Of a stretch of DNA of 45,128 nucleotides, positions 8,328 to 15,555 are shown in pieces. Location: NCBI GenBank assembly GCA_014305025.1, contig JACRTY010000048.1, forward strand, positions 1-45,128, written 5' to 3'. The stretch comes from Candidatus Nyctobacter psychrophilus (GTDB lineage: Bacteria > Vulcanimicrobiota > Vulcanimicrobiia > Vulcanimicrobiales > Vulcanimicrobiaceae). The notes beneath the pieces are model-generated. The model saw only the letters and a list, made by a program, of their open reading frames with translations. It was not told the origin of the DNA and made no database searches. Each line of letters opens with the position of its first letter. Position 1 is the stretch's first letter. The translations under genes and the position numbers were made by a program.

Positions 8328-8972
8328 TTATCCGGATGCGAGCAGGCGCAGGTGGGGGCGGCTGGGCAGCGCCACGACGGCGACGAGCGCATCGACGACC
8401 GAGGCCTCGAATTGCGTTCCGCGACAGCGTTCGAGTTCGGCGACCGCGTGCGCCGGCGTGAACGGGCGGCGGTACGAGCGGTTGCTGATCATGGCATCGA
8501 AGGCATCGGCGACGGAGATGACTGCCGCTTCAAAGGGGATTGCCGTTCCGGCGAGGCCGTTTGGATAACCGGTTCCGTCTTGGCGTTCGTGGTGCGCGCG
8601 GACGACGTTCGCATATTCGGCGACGCATGGAATCGACTCGAGTAACGTCGCTCCGTTGGCGGCGTGGGCACGCATCTGGGACCACTCATCGGCGGTGAGC
8701 GGACCGGGTTTGCGCAAGATCGATTCGGGGGTGAACAATTTACCGATGTCGTGCAGGATGGCGCAGCGCTCGATGAAGGCGATGTTCGTTGTACTGAGGC
8801 CCAGCGTTCGCGCGATCTTGCCGCTCCACGCCGAGACGCTTTCGGAATGGTAGCGCGTGCCTTCGTCGTGGCGTTCGAGTGCATCGAGCAGTTCACGCAA
8901 TTGAACTTCGAACGAGTCGACGTTCTCGGGCGTGGTAGCGTTCCAGCGATGCCGGTCTAGTGGGTACGCCAT
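8328..8972 (-). CDS. HD-GYP domain protein (predicted cyclic-di-GMP phosphodiesterase)
   Basis: A 214-residue protein almost entirely made of an HD-GYP domain. It carries the metal-binding HD motif in AILHDIGKL, and HHERQDGTGYP, which contains the diagnostic HHExxDGxGYP. No receiver, GAF or membrane segment is present, so its input must come from partners or expression. HD-GYP enzymes hydrolyse cyclic-di-GMP to pGpG or GMP, and this one has all signature residues. I use the ATG at 8972; a TTG two codons upstream (8978) is also possible. It lies downstream of the TPR-like gene and not far from a pseudopilin operon, a class of gene commonly under cyclic-di-GMP control, but a functional link is inference. 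Confidence 0.9.
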   Translation of the reverse strand: MAYPLDRHRWNATTPENVDSFEVQLRELLDALERHDEGTRYHSESVSAWSGKIARTLGLSTTNIAFIERCAILHDIGKLFTPESILRKPGPLTADEWSQMRAHAANGATLLESIPCVAEYANVVRAHHERQDGTGYPNGLAGTAIPFEAAVISVADAFDAMISNRSYRRPFTPAHAVAELERCRGTQFEASVVDALVAVVALPSRPHLRLLASG

Positions 8973-9046
8973 ACTCAATCGAGTTTATCAGATTGGAGCG
9001 GAAGGCGCGCGGTTGATGTGGCGTACGCGAGGCTTTGTGGGAAAGC

Positions 9047-10450
9047 TCACAGACTTCTCAGCCGTAAATCCGCTTCGTACTTTGGTTCGTCTAAGGTGGT
9101 GAGTTTTTCCGCGCGGCGTGCCAGCCACGAGGCCGGGCGCGAGGCGGCTTCGCGGCGCACGTGTTCAACGAAGCGTGCTTCTTGCAGGACTTCGGCCAGC
9201 GGAAGGGCGGCTTGTGCCGCGCGCCACTTGTAGCCGAGCGTGTTCCAAATCTCGTACGCACGAACGAAGCGTTGCATGGCCGCGGGGGTGGAGCCGTTGG
9301 CGCGCAGCACCGTGCCTTCGGCCAGCAGTTCGAAGGCGAGGACGCGCCGGTCGACGTTGTTCAGCATGTTCGGTGGCAGCAGGCGGCCTTTAAGTTCTTG
9401 GTAGCGAGCGAACAGAATGGCGGCGTGGCGCGGGTCGAACGTGGCGATTTCTTGGGCAAGTTGTGCGAGCCCGATTCGCTCTTCGCCGACGCTCTTCCAA
9501 TCGACGGTGCTGGCGAGTTTAGCAGCGTGTTCTAGTTCCTCTTGTGCCGAATGGTTTTCGCCGAGTTCGCGGGCGAGATAAGAACGGTCGACGCTCGCCA
9601 GGATTTTGCGCGCAGGCGTATCCGCGCACTGGGCCATGGCGCGAAACTCGCGGAACGCGTTGAGATGGTCACCGCGAAGTGCGCTCGACCATCCGAGGGC
9701 GCGCCGTATTTCGAACTTCATCGGCGCGAGTTCATCGGGCCACTTCGCGCGTTCCATCTCCCGACGAAGCATCGCGGCATCATCGACGAGATCGAAGTCG
9801 CGAACGTGGAAGGCGAGGTTCATCAGGAACCAGGCGAAGACCCAAAGATCTGACTCTCCTGTCAATTCGGCGATTGCAGCGCGCATGAAGCTCGCCTGCT
9901 CATAGTACTGCTCATGCGCTGCTGCCACGAGACCGCGCATCTGAAGAGCGCGGGCGCGCGAATTTTGCAGCGGCACAAAATATTCGCCGACATCGTGAAA
10001 GCCTAATACTACCTCAAGGCCTGCCCGCGCCGCGGAGTCTGCAGCATCAAATCGGCTGGTCCCAAACGACCACAAGGCGTCATAATAGTGGTATTCGGCC
10101 TCCAACGCTGCACAGGCGGACCCTAAGGCAAGGACGCGCGCATCGTCCAACGTCGCGCGGGCTTCGTCAAAGTTCCGGATTCGCGTCTGGATCGCACCAC
10201 GAATCACGAGCACTTCAGCGCGTGCGCGACTTGACCAGAGAAGTGCGTCATCAATTGCAGCTAGGCATTCCAGCCCAAACTGAGCTCTATCCACACGCAA
10301 AGATGCCCGGGCGCGTAGCAAATCGGCCTTTAGTCCGGTGTGGCCGTGCAAAATGCTTAGGCAATCGCTCGGCCGGGCGCCACGGTACGCACCGACGGCA
10401 GCCTCGAACGGCTGCTGGCGCGGCTGGAGTTGCAGAACTTGGGACGCCAC
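9047..10450 (-). CDS. TPR-like helical repeat protein, function unknown
   Basis: A 467-residue all-helical protein starting at GTG (10450) with GGAGG ten bases upstream. It is a run of degenerate tetratricopeptide-like helix pairs, for example LVIRGAIQTRIRNFDEARAT, FGTSRFDAADSAARAGLEV and QNSRARALQMRGLVAAAHEQY, extending nearly end to end. No signal peptide, membrane helix, HTH or enzymatic motif is visible, so it is probably cytoplasmic. Such stand-alone solenoids resemble the sensor halves of large LuxR/SARP regulators, but no DNA-binding domain is attached. A Crp/Fnr-like palindrome lies about 100 bases upstream, and the leader has two short overlapping hairpins (10470-10488 and 10487-10502). 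The middle of the gene is less GC-rich than its surroundings. Confidence 0.75.
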   Translation of the reverse strand: MASQVLQLQPRQQPFEAAVGAYRGARPSDCLSILHGHTGLKADLLRARASLRVDRAQFGLECLAAIDDALLWSSRARAEVLVIRGAIQTRIRNFDEARATLDDARVLALGSACAALEAEYHYYDALWSFGTSRFDAADSAARAGLEVVLGFHDVGEYFVPLQNSRARALQMRGLVAAAHEQYYEQASFMRAAIAELTGESDLWVFAWFLMNLAFHVRDFDLVDDAAMLRREMERAKWPDELAPMKFEIRRALGWSSALRGDHLNAFREFRAMAQCADTPARKILASVDRSYLARELGENHSAQEELEHAAKLASTVDWKSVGEERIGLAQLAQEIATFDPRHAAILFARYQELKGRLLPPNMLNNVDRRVLAFELLAEGTVLRANGSTPAAMQRFVRAYEIWNTLGYKWRAAQAALPLAEVLQEARFVEHVRREAASRPASWLARRAEKLTTLDEPKYEADLRLRSL

Positions 10451-10549
10451 GAAGACAGGACCTCCAGAACTGAACTTATAGCGTTCAGCTCAAGAAAGAG
10501 CTACCTCCCCATTATCGACGAGGAGGCAGCATTGCCTTCGCTTTGGGTA

Positions 10550-10563
10550 GTGATCTAGATCAC
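10550..10563. promoter_or_regulatory. Crp/Fnr-like palindrome (GTGA-N6-TCAC), site 1
   Basis: A perfect 14-base palindrome GTGATCTAGATCAC. It fits the Crp-family half-site arrangement GTGA-six bases-TCAC. It is centred about 106 bases upstream of the TPR-like gene start and about 45 bases past the stop of the repeat peptide gene. A second site of the same form lies upstream of the repeat peptide gene, and both are followed or preceded by an identical 11-base string (GAAACTAAGTG at 10572-10582 and 10848-10858). No Crp/Fnr regulator gene is in the window. Confidence 0.55.
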
Positions 10564-10601
10564 ACTTCTTGGAAACTAAGTGGCGGCTGCACCGCCGGCG
10601 T

Positions 10602-10826
10602 CTAGTCGACTGCGCCACCGTGCGTCGAATCGACCGCACCACCATGCGTCGAATCGACTGCGCCACCGTGCGTCGAGTCAACTGCTCCGCCGTGCGTTGA
10701 ATCGACCGCGCCGCCATGCGTAGAGTCGACCGCCCCGCCATGCGTCGAATCGACTGCGCCACCGTGCGTGGACATCGCTGCACCGCCGAACAAAGCCATG
10801 GCCACCGCGAGAATCACCGAAAGCAT
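10602..10826 (-). CDS. Small exported peptide made of seven identical octapeptide repeats
   Basis: A 74-residue product. The ATG at 10826 is preceded by GGGAGG six bases upstream; an in-frame TTG at 10844 is less likely. Residues 1-18 are a hydrophobic signal-like segment (MLSVILAVAMALFGGAAM). Residues 19-74 are exactly seven copies of STHGGAVD, ending on the last Asp before TAG. The repeats are identical in protein sequence but differ at many synonymous positions in DNA, which shows that the peptide sequence has been maintained by selection. Each unit offers one His and one Asp, so metal binding or a structural/adhesive role is possible, but no family is recognised. A Crp/Fnr-like palindrome lies 30 bases upstream of the start codon. 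Confidence 0.75.
   Translation of the reverse strand: MLSVILAVAMALFGGAAMSTHGGAVDSTHGGAVDSTHGGAVDSTHGGAVDSTHGGAVDSTHGGAVDSTHGGAVD
10605..10772 (-). repeat. Seven tandem 24-base coding repeats
   Basis: Seven in-frame 24-base units, 168 bases in total, each encoding STHGGAVD. Units differ from one another at third positions: Asp GAC/GAT, Val GTC/GTT, Ala GCA/GCG, Gly in all four codons, Ser TCG/TCA/TCT/TCC, His CAC/CAT. No amino acid change occurs in any unit. This is a protein-coding minisatellite, not a CRISPR or a non-coding array. Confidence 0.95.
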
Positions 10827-10855
10827 GAAACGCCTCCCAAGCAAATAGAAACTAA

Positions 10856-10869
10856 GTGACGAATATCAC
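10856..10869. promoter_or_regulatory. Crp/Fnr-like palindrome (GTGA-N6-TCAC), site 2
   Basis: GTGACGAATATCAC: both half-sites GTGA and TCAC are perfect, with six bases between. It begins 30 bases upstream of the ATG of the repeat peptide gene, in the position expected for promoter-proximal control, and lies in the divergent intergenic region shared with the pseudopilin operon. It shares its flanking GAAACTAAGTG string with site 1. Confidence 0.55.
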
Positions 10870-10934
10870 ACTTTATGGGGGGCTTTCTAGTAGGGCAAGC
10901 GGCCTATACCCGGAAGCCTTCGACGGATGGGATT

Positions 10935-10948
10935 GGGTCTTTAGTCCC
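10935..10948. promoter_or_regulatory. DevR/DosR-like imperfect palindrome
   Basis: GGGTCTTTAGTCCC matches 13 of 14 positions of the core of the mycobacterial DevR/DosR box (GGGACTWWAGTCCC). It is 107 bases upstream of the first pseudopilin start, between it and the repeat peptide gene. The same bases can also form the loop and one strand of an RNA stem (GGATGGGA at 10925-10932 with TCCCGTCC at 10945-10952). NarL/DevR-type regulators are not encoded in the window, so the match is only suggestive. Confidence 0.35.
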
Positions 10949-11054
10949 GTCCTGACCCCCATTGGGTCGCAGCACACCGGCTAGAAGTTCGCCGGATACT
11001 GACGCTTCGGGGAAAGTCGCGCCTCCCAACCGCCGGGGCACTTACGTCTCCGAC

Positions 11055-11663
11055 ATGCAGCGGCAGCGCGGCTTTGGCCTGTTGGACCTCATCGTCGGGA
11101 CGGCCATTCTTTCGGCGTTCATCTTAATGACCGCGTTCGCATTGTCCCGGCCACCCCGTGTCCACCCGGCGGCGCTAGAATTGCAGGCAGCGCTGGCCGA
11201 GGCGAGGTCGCTTGCGATGACCTCCGGCGAAATCTCCTACGACCCACGCTTTCTAGGAGCCGACGGTGCGACGGTGACCGTCACGCCGGCTCTGGACGAC
11301 CCTCAGCACGGGAGCGTCATCAGCGTGTACCGCTCGCGCCCGCGTCGCAATGCCAACCCGCTGTCGCTCGACGTCGGCTTTCCTCCGCGCCGAGTCCCGG
11401 TCGCCTTTTCCGTCGCGCCGGATTCGGCGGGCAATGGGGGCGGCGAGCCGTTTGCCATCCTGATCTCGAGCGCCGGCTACGCCAGTTTTCGTAACGGGTG
11501 GCCGTTACCGCCCTACCCGCCGCCGCCGGGCTCATACTTCACGAGCGAACAGCCGTGCTCCGACACCGGCGAAGCGATCACCGCGACTGACGGGGTCGCG
11601 ACCGAAACGCACCCCTTCACCTGCCGTGAAGGCACGTACGACGCCTCGAGCCCCGCTTCATGA
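11055..11663 (+). CDS. Minor pseudopilin, GspH/FimT-like
   Basis: A 202-residue prepilin-like protein. I start it at the ATG at 11055 (MQRQRGFGLLDLIVG); an upstream TTG would add an implausible 31-residue leader. The type-IV prepilin signature is present, RG before FGLLDLIVGTAILSAFILMTAFAL, but position +5 of the mature protein is Asp instead of the usual Glu. The helix is followed by ALELQAALAEARSLAMTSG, typical of GspH/FimT proteins. The C-terminal part has a Pro-rich stretch and two Cys residues. It is the first of four tightly packed genes (4-base overlaps or 1-base gaps) that form a pseudopilus-tip set, as in type II secretion or type IV pilus systems. No assembly ATPase or secretin is in the window. 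Confidence 0.82.
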   Translation: MQRQRGFGLLDLIVGTAILSAFILMTAFALSRPPRVHPAALELQAALAEARSLAMTSGEISYDPRFLGADGATVTVTPALDDPQHGSVISVYRSRPRRNANPLSLDVGFPPRRVPVAFSVAPDSAGNGGGEPFAILISSAGYASFRNGWPLPPYPPPPGSYFTSEQPCSDTGEAITATDGVATETHPFTCREGTYDASSPAS

Positions 11664-12070
11664 AGCCTTTGCAACGCGGATTCTCGCTTCTGGAGGTACT
11701 CGTCGCAATCGCACTTACCTCGGGCGTCTTGTTGGCGGTCACGGCCGCGGTTCTCAATGCGCTGCACACGACGGCGTTGGCGGAAGAGCGCTCGGCGCTT
11801 GCCGACGATGCACTTAACGCGCTGGTGGACCTCCGCTCTGCAACCGGCTACGATGCTAATCTGCTCGCCGCGCTCGCAAACCACACTTCGCAAACGACGA
11901 TTCCCAAGTCGGCGAGCGTAACGGAAACGTTGACGATCTCCATAGGAGGCAGAAACGGGACGCAGCCGCTCGTGGCGACCGCGACAGCCAGCGACGGAAC
12001 GCAGACCGTCACCGAGCACCGCGATCTGTACTGGGAAGCCCCCGCCCCGGGGTCGGTGGTGCAACAGTGA
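11660..12070 (+). CDS. Minor pseudopilin, GspI/PilV-like
   Basis: A 136-residue prepilin with the canonical leader and cleavage site: MKPLQRG then FSLLEVLVAIALTSGVLLAVTAAVL, with Glu at +5. It overlaps the previous gene by four bases (ATGA) and the next by four (GTGA). The small soluble domain after the helix fits the PilV/GspI class. It probably works with its three neighbours in priming a pseudopilus or pilus tip. Confidence 0.85.
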   Translation: MKPLQRGFSLLEVLVAIALTSGVLLAVTAAVLNALHTTALAEERSALADDALNALVDLRSATGYDANLLAALANHTSQTTIPKSASVTETLTISIGGRNGTQPLVATATASDGTQTVTEHRDLYWEAPAPGSVVQQ

Positions 12071-13446
12071 TCCAGGTACCGAACGGGCACGCGGTCGACG
12101 AACCCCTACGCGGCGACGCAGCAGTCGGTGACGCAACAACGCGGGCGCGCGCGGGGGAGCGCGGCTTTTTCGTCCCGGAATTGCTTGTCGCCGTCGCGCT
12201 GCTGCTCGTCGTCGGTTTCGCGACGCTTGCGGTCGTGCAAGCACTCACCCATTCGCTCGCGTACCGGGCAACGTCGCAGAGCGGCTACGTTGCGCTCGAT
12301 CAGGAACTCGATCGCATGCGCGACGACGCATCGACGGCGTACGCCGTTTTCGTCGCGAACAAGGACGTGTTCGGCAACGTCAACGCTCCGGCAGCCGGCG
12401 CGCCGGGACACGAGATCGACTTCTATTCGCGCACCGATACCGGAACCGAAGCGTATTGGGCCTACGATTACGATACGACGACGGCGACGCTGCGCCGCTA
12501 CGATTATGACCCAAGCGGCAACGTCGGCGTCGCGGACCGCACCACGGGCACCATCAATACTGCGGCGCGGTATCCCGCGATCGGCAACGTCCGCGGCTTC
12601 ACGGTGCAAACCTTGGAAGCCGACGCGCTTGCCTCTACAACGAATCCGTACGCACGCGCGGTTTCCGGTCTCGTGGCGCAGGCCGGCGGAGCGCACGCCG
12701 ATCCGGTTGGGTTCGTTCCGGCCAGCGGACGCGCGCGCGATGATCTGTACGGCGGAAACACGACGGTGCAGGTTCAGGTCCAAACCGATCGTGGAACGCG
12801 GATGCTTCATCTCGCGACCGCCGTAATGCCCAGCGGCTTCACGGTCCACGAACGGCCCGCCATTCGCGGCGTCGTTTACCGGCTCGATCAAGTCCACCGG
12901 TTCTGGTTCGGCCTCGCGCAGATCACGCACGCGGGCATCTATGAGCAACTGCTCTACAGTTACGATCCCGCGGCGCCACCCAACCAGTGGAAGACGTGGT
13001 GCGATTTCGAGTTGTACGGCGCCGGCATTTCCGGACTGCGCCTTAACGATCCGCACACGCGATATCAGCCGCAGAATTGGCAAGAGTCGATGGCCGGCAT
13101 CTTCGCCAACGTCGAAAACGCCGCGTACCGCGGTCTCAACCCGGATAGCCGCTGCGGCCAAAAGGTTCCGGCGCCCAATGCGACGTACGCGCCTGCGCCC
13201 GCACCCGGCCCAACCGATGTCGTCGACACGCCGCCGCCGTGCTTCTCGCAAGGCCAATGCTGGCCCGACGCCGCGCCGCGCGATTGGGCGCCGCCGTCGC
13301 CGTGGCCGAGCGCTTCGCCGCCGGCCAGTTGGTGCGCGACGCACGAACTTTCCCCGCTCTGCGGCGGCCCCGGCGGTCCGCCGCCGACGCCGTCGGCCAA
13401 CTCACCGCCCCCGCAAGCCTACCAAAGTTCACCACCAGGGGGCTGA
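12067..13446 (+). CDS. Large minor pseudopilin, GspJ/PilW-like, with Pro/Cys-rich tail
   Basis: A 459-residue protein starting at a GTG that overlaps the previous stop. After an unusually long 33-residue leader comes ERG, then FFVPELLVAVALLLVVGFATLAVVQAL, a prepilin helix with Glu at +5. The middle domain (about 60-380) has PilW/GspJ character, beginning with YVALDQELDRMRDDASTAY. The last 80 residues are strongly Pro-rich with several Cys (CFSQGQCWP, WCATHELSPLCGGPGG). Typical GspJ is near 200 residues, so this is more than twice the usual size. It may be the tip or an adhesive element of the pseudopilus. No alternative start codon lies between the GTG and the cleavage site. Confidence 0.78.
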   Translation: MIQVPNGHAVDEPLRGDAAVGDATTRARAGERGFFVPELLVAVALLLVVGFATLAVVQALTHSLAYRATSQSGYVALDQELDRMRDDASTAYAVFVANKDVFGNVNAPAAGAPGHEIDFYSRTDTGTEAYWAYDYDTTTATLRRYDYDPSGNVGVADRTTGTINTAARYPAIGNVRGFTVQTLEADALASTTNPYARAVSGLVAQAGGAHADPVGFVPASGRARDDLYGGNTTVQVQVQTDRGTRMLHLATAVMPSGFTVHERPAIRGVVYRLDQVHRFWFGLAQITHAGIYEQLLYSYDPAAPPNQWKTWCDFELYGAGISGLRLNDPHTRYQPQNWQESMAGIFANVENAAYRGLNPDSRCGQKVPAPNATYAPAPAPGPTDVVDTPPPCFSQGQCWPDAAPRDWAPPSPWPSASPPASWCATHELSPLCGGPGGPPPTPSANSPPPQAYQSSPPGG

Positions 13447-13447
13447 C

Positions 13448-14419
13448 ATGCTCATACAGTCTTTACTTCTGATTGCAACGATGCTGATTGTCGGCAGCGC
13501 CCTGCTGACGAGCACGCTGGTGAGCGCAAAGGCCGCCTTTCACCGCGCCGTCATTCACAAGAGCGACACGGCGATGTCGGACGCGACTGCGCAATTCGCG
13601 GCGTGGGCGCAGAATTATGTCTCGAAGTACGGTACTGAAGCAGCGTGGCCAAGCGGGATGCAGCCGCAGAGTGGGCCGATCAGCGAGGATTTGTGTACCG
13701 GCAAGGTGCTTTCGGCGACTACTTCAACGCAGCCGGGCACGCCGTCCACAGGCAGCACGTGTCCCCTGATGGCGACGATGGAATGGACGGTGACGGGTTC
13801 AAGCGCAACGCCGACATCGCACTCCGCTCCAACCGCCGCGACGAGCATCGCGCAAAATCTCTCCGTGAGCCTCGACGAGCAGCGCATCTCCGCAACGCTC
13901 ACCGTCATCATCACGAGCCCGTCGGGCAGAACCGTTTTTGCAAATCATTCGCGTGAAGTCACCGCGCGGATTTTTGATGCCCTCCCATACGTTGCGGTCA
14001 CTGGGACACGCGACGTGTCGACAGAAGCCGGCACCGTTCATGCCTCTGAAGGGGATACAGGCGGTTACCACGGCTCAGCGAGCGACCAGTTCACTGAGGC
14101 GGTCCCCACAGAGAACCATCCCTCTTGGTTTAACGATACGCGAATCGTTACAACCATCGATTGTTCCAACAGCACGAGCAATCGAAATCAAAGCAGCCCC
14201 ACGGCGGACGGCAACGCGGTGTACTTCGACAGAAGCCGACGCACTTACGGCAACCTCGCTTGGGTATTTGAAACGCCCTGCGCACCGAAATATCAGATAG
14301 ACACGACCGGCGCGCCTACTGATTTCCAATCTCCTCGCGGAAGCATATACGGTACTGACGCCGGCTCAACGGAGCCTTGGCATAAGAGTGACCAGAACGT
14401 GAGCGCCTATTCGCAGTAG
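13448..14419 (+). CDS. Membrane-anchored protein in the PilX/GspK position
   Basis: A 323-residue protein whose ATG (13448) follows an AGGGGG ribosome-binding site and lies one base after the previous stop. The N-terminus MLIQSLLLIATMLIVGSALL is a hydrophobic anchor like that of PilX/GspK, but there is no leader ending in Gly and no FxxxE signature, so prepilin-peptidase processing is doubtful. The rest is Ser/Thr-rich, predicted beta, extracytoplasmic and unrecognised; the last third is less GC-rich than the operon. By position it is the fourth minor-pilin slot. It ends two bases before the convergent lipoprotein gene. Confidence 0.7.
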   Translation: MLIQSLLLIATMLIVGSALLTSTLVSAKAAFHRAVIHKSDTAMSDATAQFAAWAQNYVSKYGTEAAWPSGMQPQSGPISEDLCTGKVLSATTSTQPGTPSTGSTCPLMATMEWTVTGSSATPTSHSAPTAATSIAQNLSVSLDEQRISATLTVIITSPSGRTVFANHSREVTARIFDALPYVAVTGTRDVSTEAGTVHASEGDTGGYHGSASDQFTEAVPTENHPSWFNDTRIVTTIDCSNSTSNRNQSSPTADGNAVYFDRSRRTYGNLAWVFETPCAPKYQIDTTGAPTDFQSPRGSIYGTDAGSTEPWHKSDQNVSAYSQ

Positions 14420-14421
14420 GA

Positions 14422-15132
14422 TCAGCCGAGCACCGCAACGTCCGTGTACATTTCCAAGCCACCCAAAGGAACGCAATCCGTCGCATTTGAGTCGTTTCCA
14501 TTAAACGCCGCCACTATTACTCCAATGTGGGGCGCGCTACTTCCACTATTCACTGCTATGGAGGGAAGGAAGAACGTCTGCGAGAGCACATGACCCGAAG
14601 AACTAGTTACAGCCTCTTCTGGCGGGTTTGATGCGCCCTGGTAAATCAGGCCCCCGGGTCCTAGGATTCCGTAGTTGCCATCGCTCAGCCGTGAGACATC
14701 ATCCGTTACGTACTCGAACGGGGTCAGGCCGGGGTTTGCACAACCAGCGTATGTGCCCGTGGCGATGTTTCCATCCGAATTTATTGCTGTGTGTACGCCG
14801 AGTTGGGCACCGACTGAGAGCTGTTGACCAGGCGCAGGCAACGCATTGCTAATGTCTTGCGCGAACGTGACATCGACCCGCAACGTATCATACCGCTGCC
14901 CCGCCGCAGACCCGAACTGCCCCGTAAGCGTTGTGGTAACGCCGGTAATATCCCAAGCCGTGCCCTTCTGCGCGACCGCATCCCCCGCCGGGAACGTGTG
15001 CGAGAAGGTGATCGCTGGGGGCGGGGGAGGCGTTCCGCCGCCGCCTGGGCCGGGTCCGCCGCCGCCACCGCACGCGGCGAGTGCGAGCGAAAGTGTAGCT
15101 GCCAGCGAGCCGAGGACGACGCGACGATGCAT
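14422..15132 (-). CDS. Putative lipoprotein, function unknown
   Basis: A 236-residue exported protein. The ATG at 15132 has a GGAGG ribosome-binding site and gives MHRRVVLGSLAATLSLALAAC, a lipoprotein signal with lipobox ALAAC (lipidated Cys21), followed by a Gly then Pro linker (residues 22-39). An upstream in-frame start would disrupt the signal peptide. The mature domain is Ser/Thr/Gly-rich and probably all-beta; no family is recognised. Its lower GC and more AT-ending codons, shared with the end of the adjacent gene, hint that this patch was acquired or evolves differently. The 3' ends of the two convergent genes are only two bases apart. Confidence 0.75.
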   Translation of the reverse strand: MHRRVVLGSLAATLSLALAACGGGGGPGPGGGGTPPPPPAITFSHTFPAGDAVAQKGTAWDITGVTTTLTGQFGSAAGQRYDTLRVDVTFAQDISNALPAPGQQLSVGAQLGVHTAINSDGNIATGTYAGCANPGLTPFEYVTDDVSRLSDGNYGILGPGGLIYQGASNPPEEAVTSSSGHVLSQTFFLPSIAVNSGSSAPHIGVIVAAFNGNDSNATDCVPLGGLEMYTDVAVLG

Positions 15133-15252
15133 GGGGCCTCCGTAGAATGCTACGTCGTCATGCTGGACGTAGCGGAACGTCCCGCGGGGTTTCGACGGCC
15201 CAACTCCTGCGCCCGCCATCGAGGCCCTCGCTGCCGAAGGCGACGCTGAGCC

Positions 15253-15555
15253 ATGCCTGACGTTATGCTCCTGCGCGGTTCAGTGATTCTTCTTGGTGCG
15301 GCCTTCGGAGCCGCCTGCGGATCGTTCGCCGCCCTCGTCGTCGATCGCGTCCCGCAGGGCGGCTCGATTTTGCATCCGCCCTCGACGTGCGCGTCTTGCG
15401 GCGCACGTATTGCGGTGTACGACAACATCCCGATCATATCGTGGCTCGTACTGAGAGGCCGCTGCCGACGATGTGCCACCGCCATCCCGGTGAGCCTATT
15501 CGCGCTCGAAGTCGTCGGCGCGCTCGCCGGCGCATGTGTCGCGACCTGGTTCTAG
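15253..15555 (+). CDS. Stand-alone N-terminal domain of a prepilin peptidase (PilD/GspO)
   Basis: A 100-residue membrane protein matching the N-terminal domain (DiS_P_DiS) of type IV prepilin peptidases. It shows a first membrane helix, then GSFAALVVDRVPQG, SILHPPSTCASCGARIAVYDNIPIISWLVLRGRCRRCATAIP with the paired CxxC motifs, and a second helix. Full-length PilD is about 250-290 residues and has two catalytic Asp residues (one in GxGD) in the second half; all of that is absent here. The frame stops at TAG and no peptidase-like sequence follows in any frame for 340 bases. It is therefore either a truncated remnant or half of a split enzyme. Its position close to the pseudopilin operon fits that origin. 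Confidence 0.8.
   Translation: MPDVMLLRGSVILLGAAFGAACGSFAALVVDRVPQGGSILHPPSTCASCGARIAVYDNIPIISWLVLRGRCRRCATAIPVSLFALEVVGALAGACVATWF

Noticed and set aside
10605..10772. CRISPR-like or non-coding tandem array
   Set aside because: The 24-base units have no spacers and stay in one reading frame with only synonymous differences, so they are coding repeats.
10870..11054. Cyclic-di-GMP riboswitch before the pseudopilins
   Set aside because: I looked for the GGCAAACC, GAAA tetraloop and GACGCAAAGCC elements of the type I class in the right order and could not find them.
12106..13344. 412-codon minus-strand frame opposite the large pseudopilin
   Set aside because: The plus-strand frame has a prepilin signature and operon overlaps; the antisense frame has neither.
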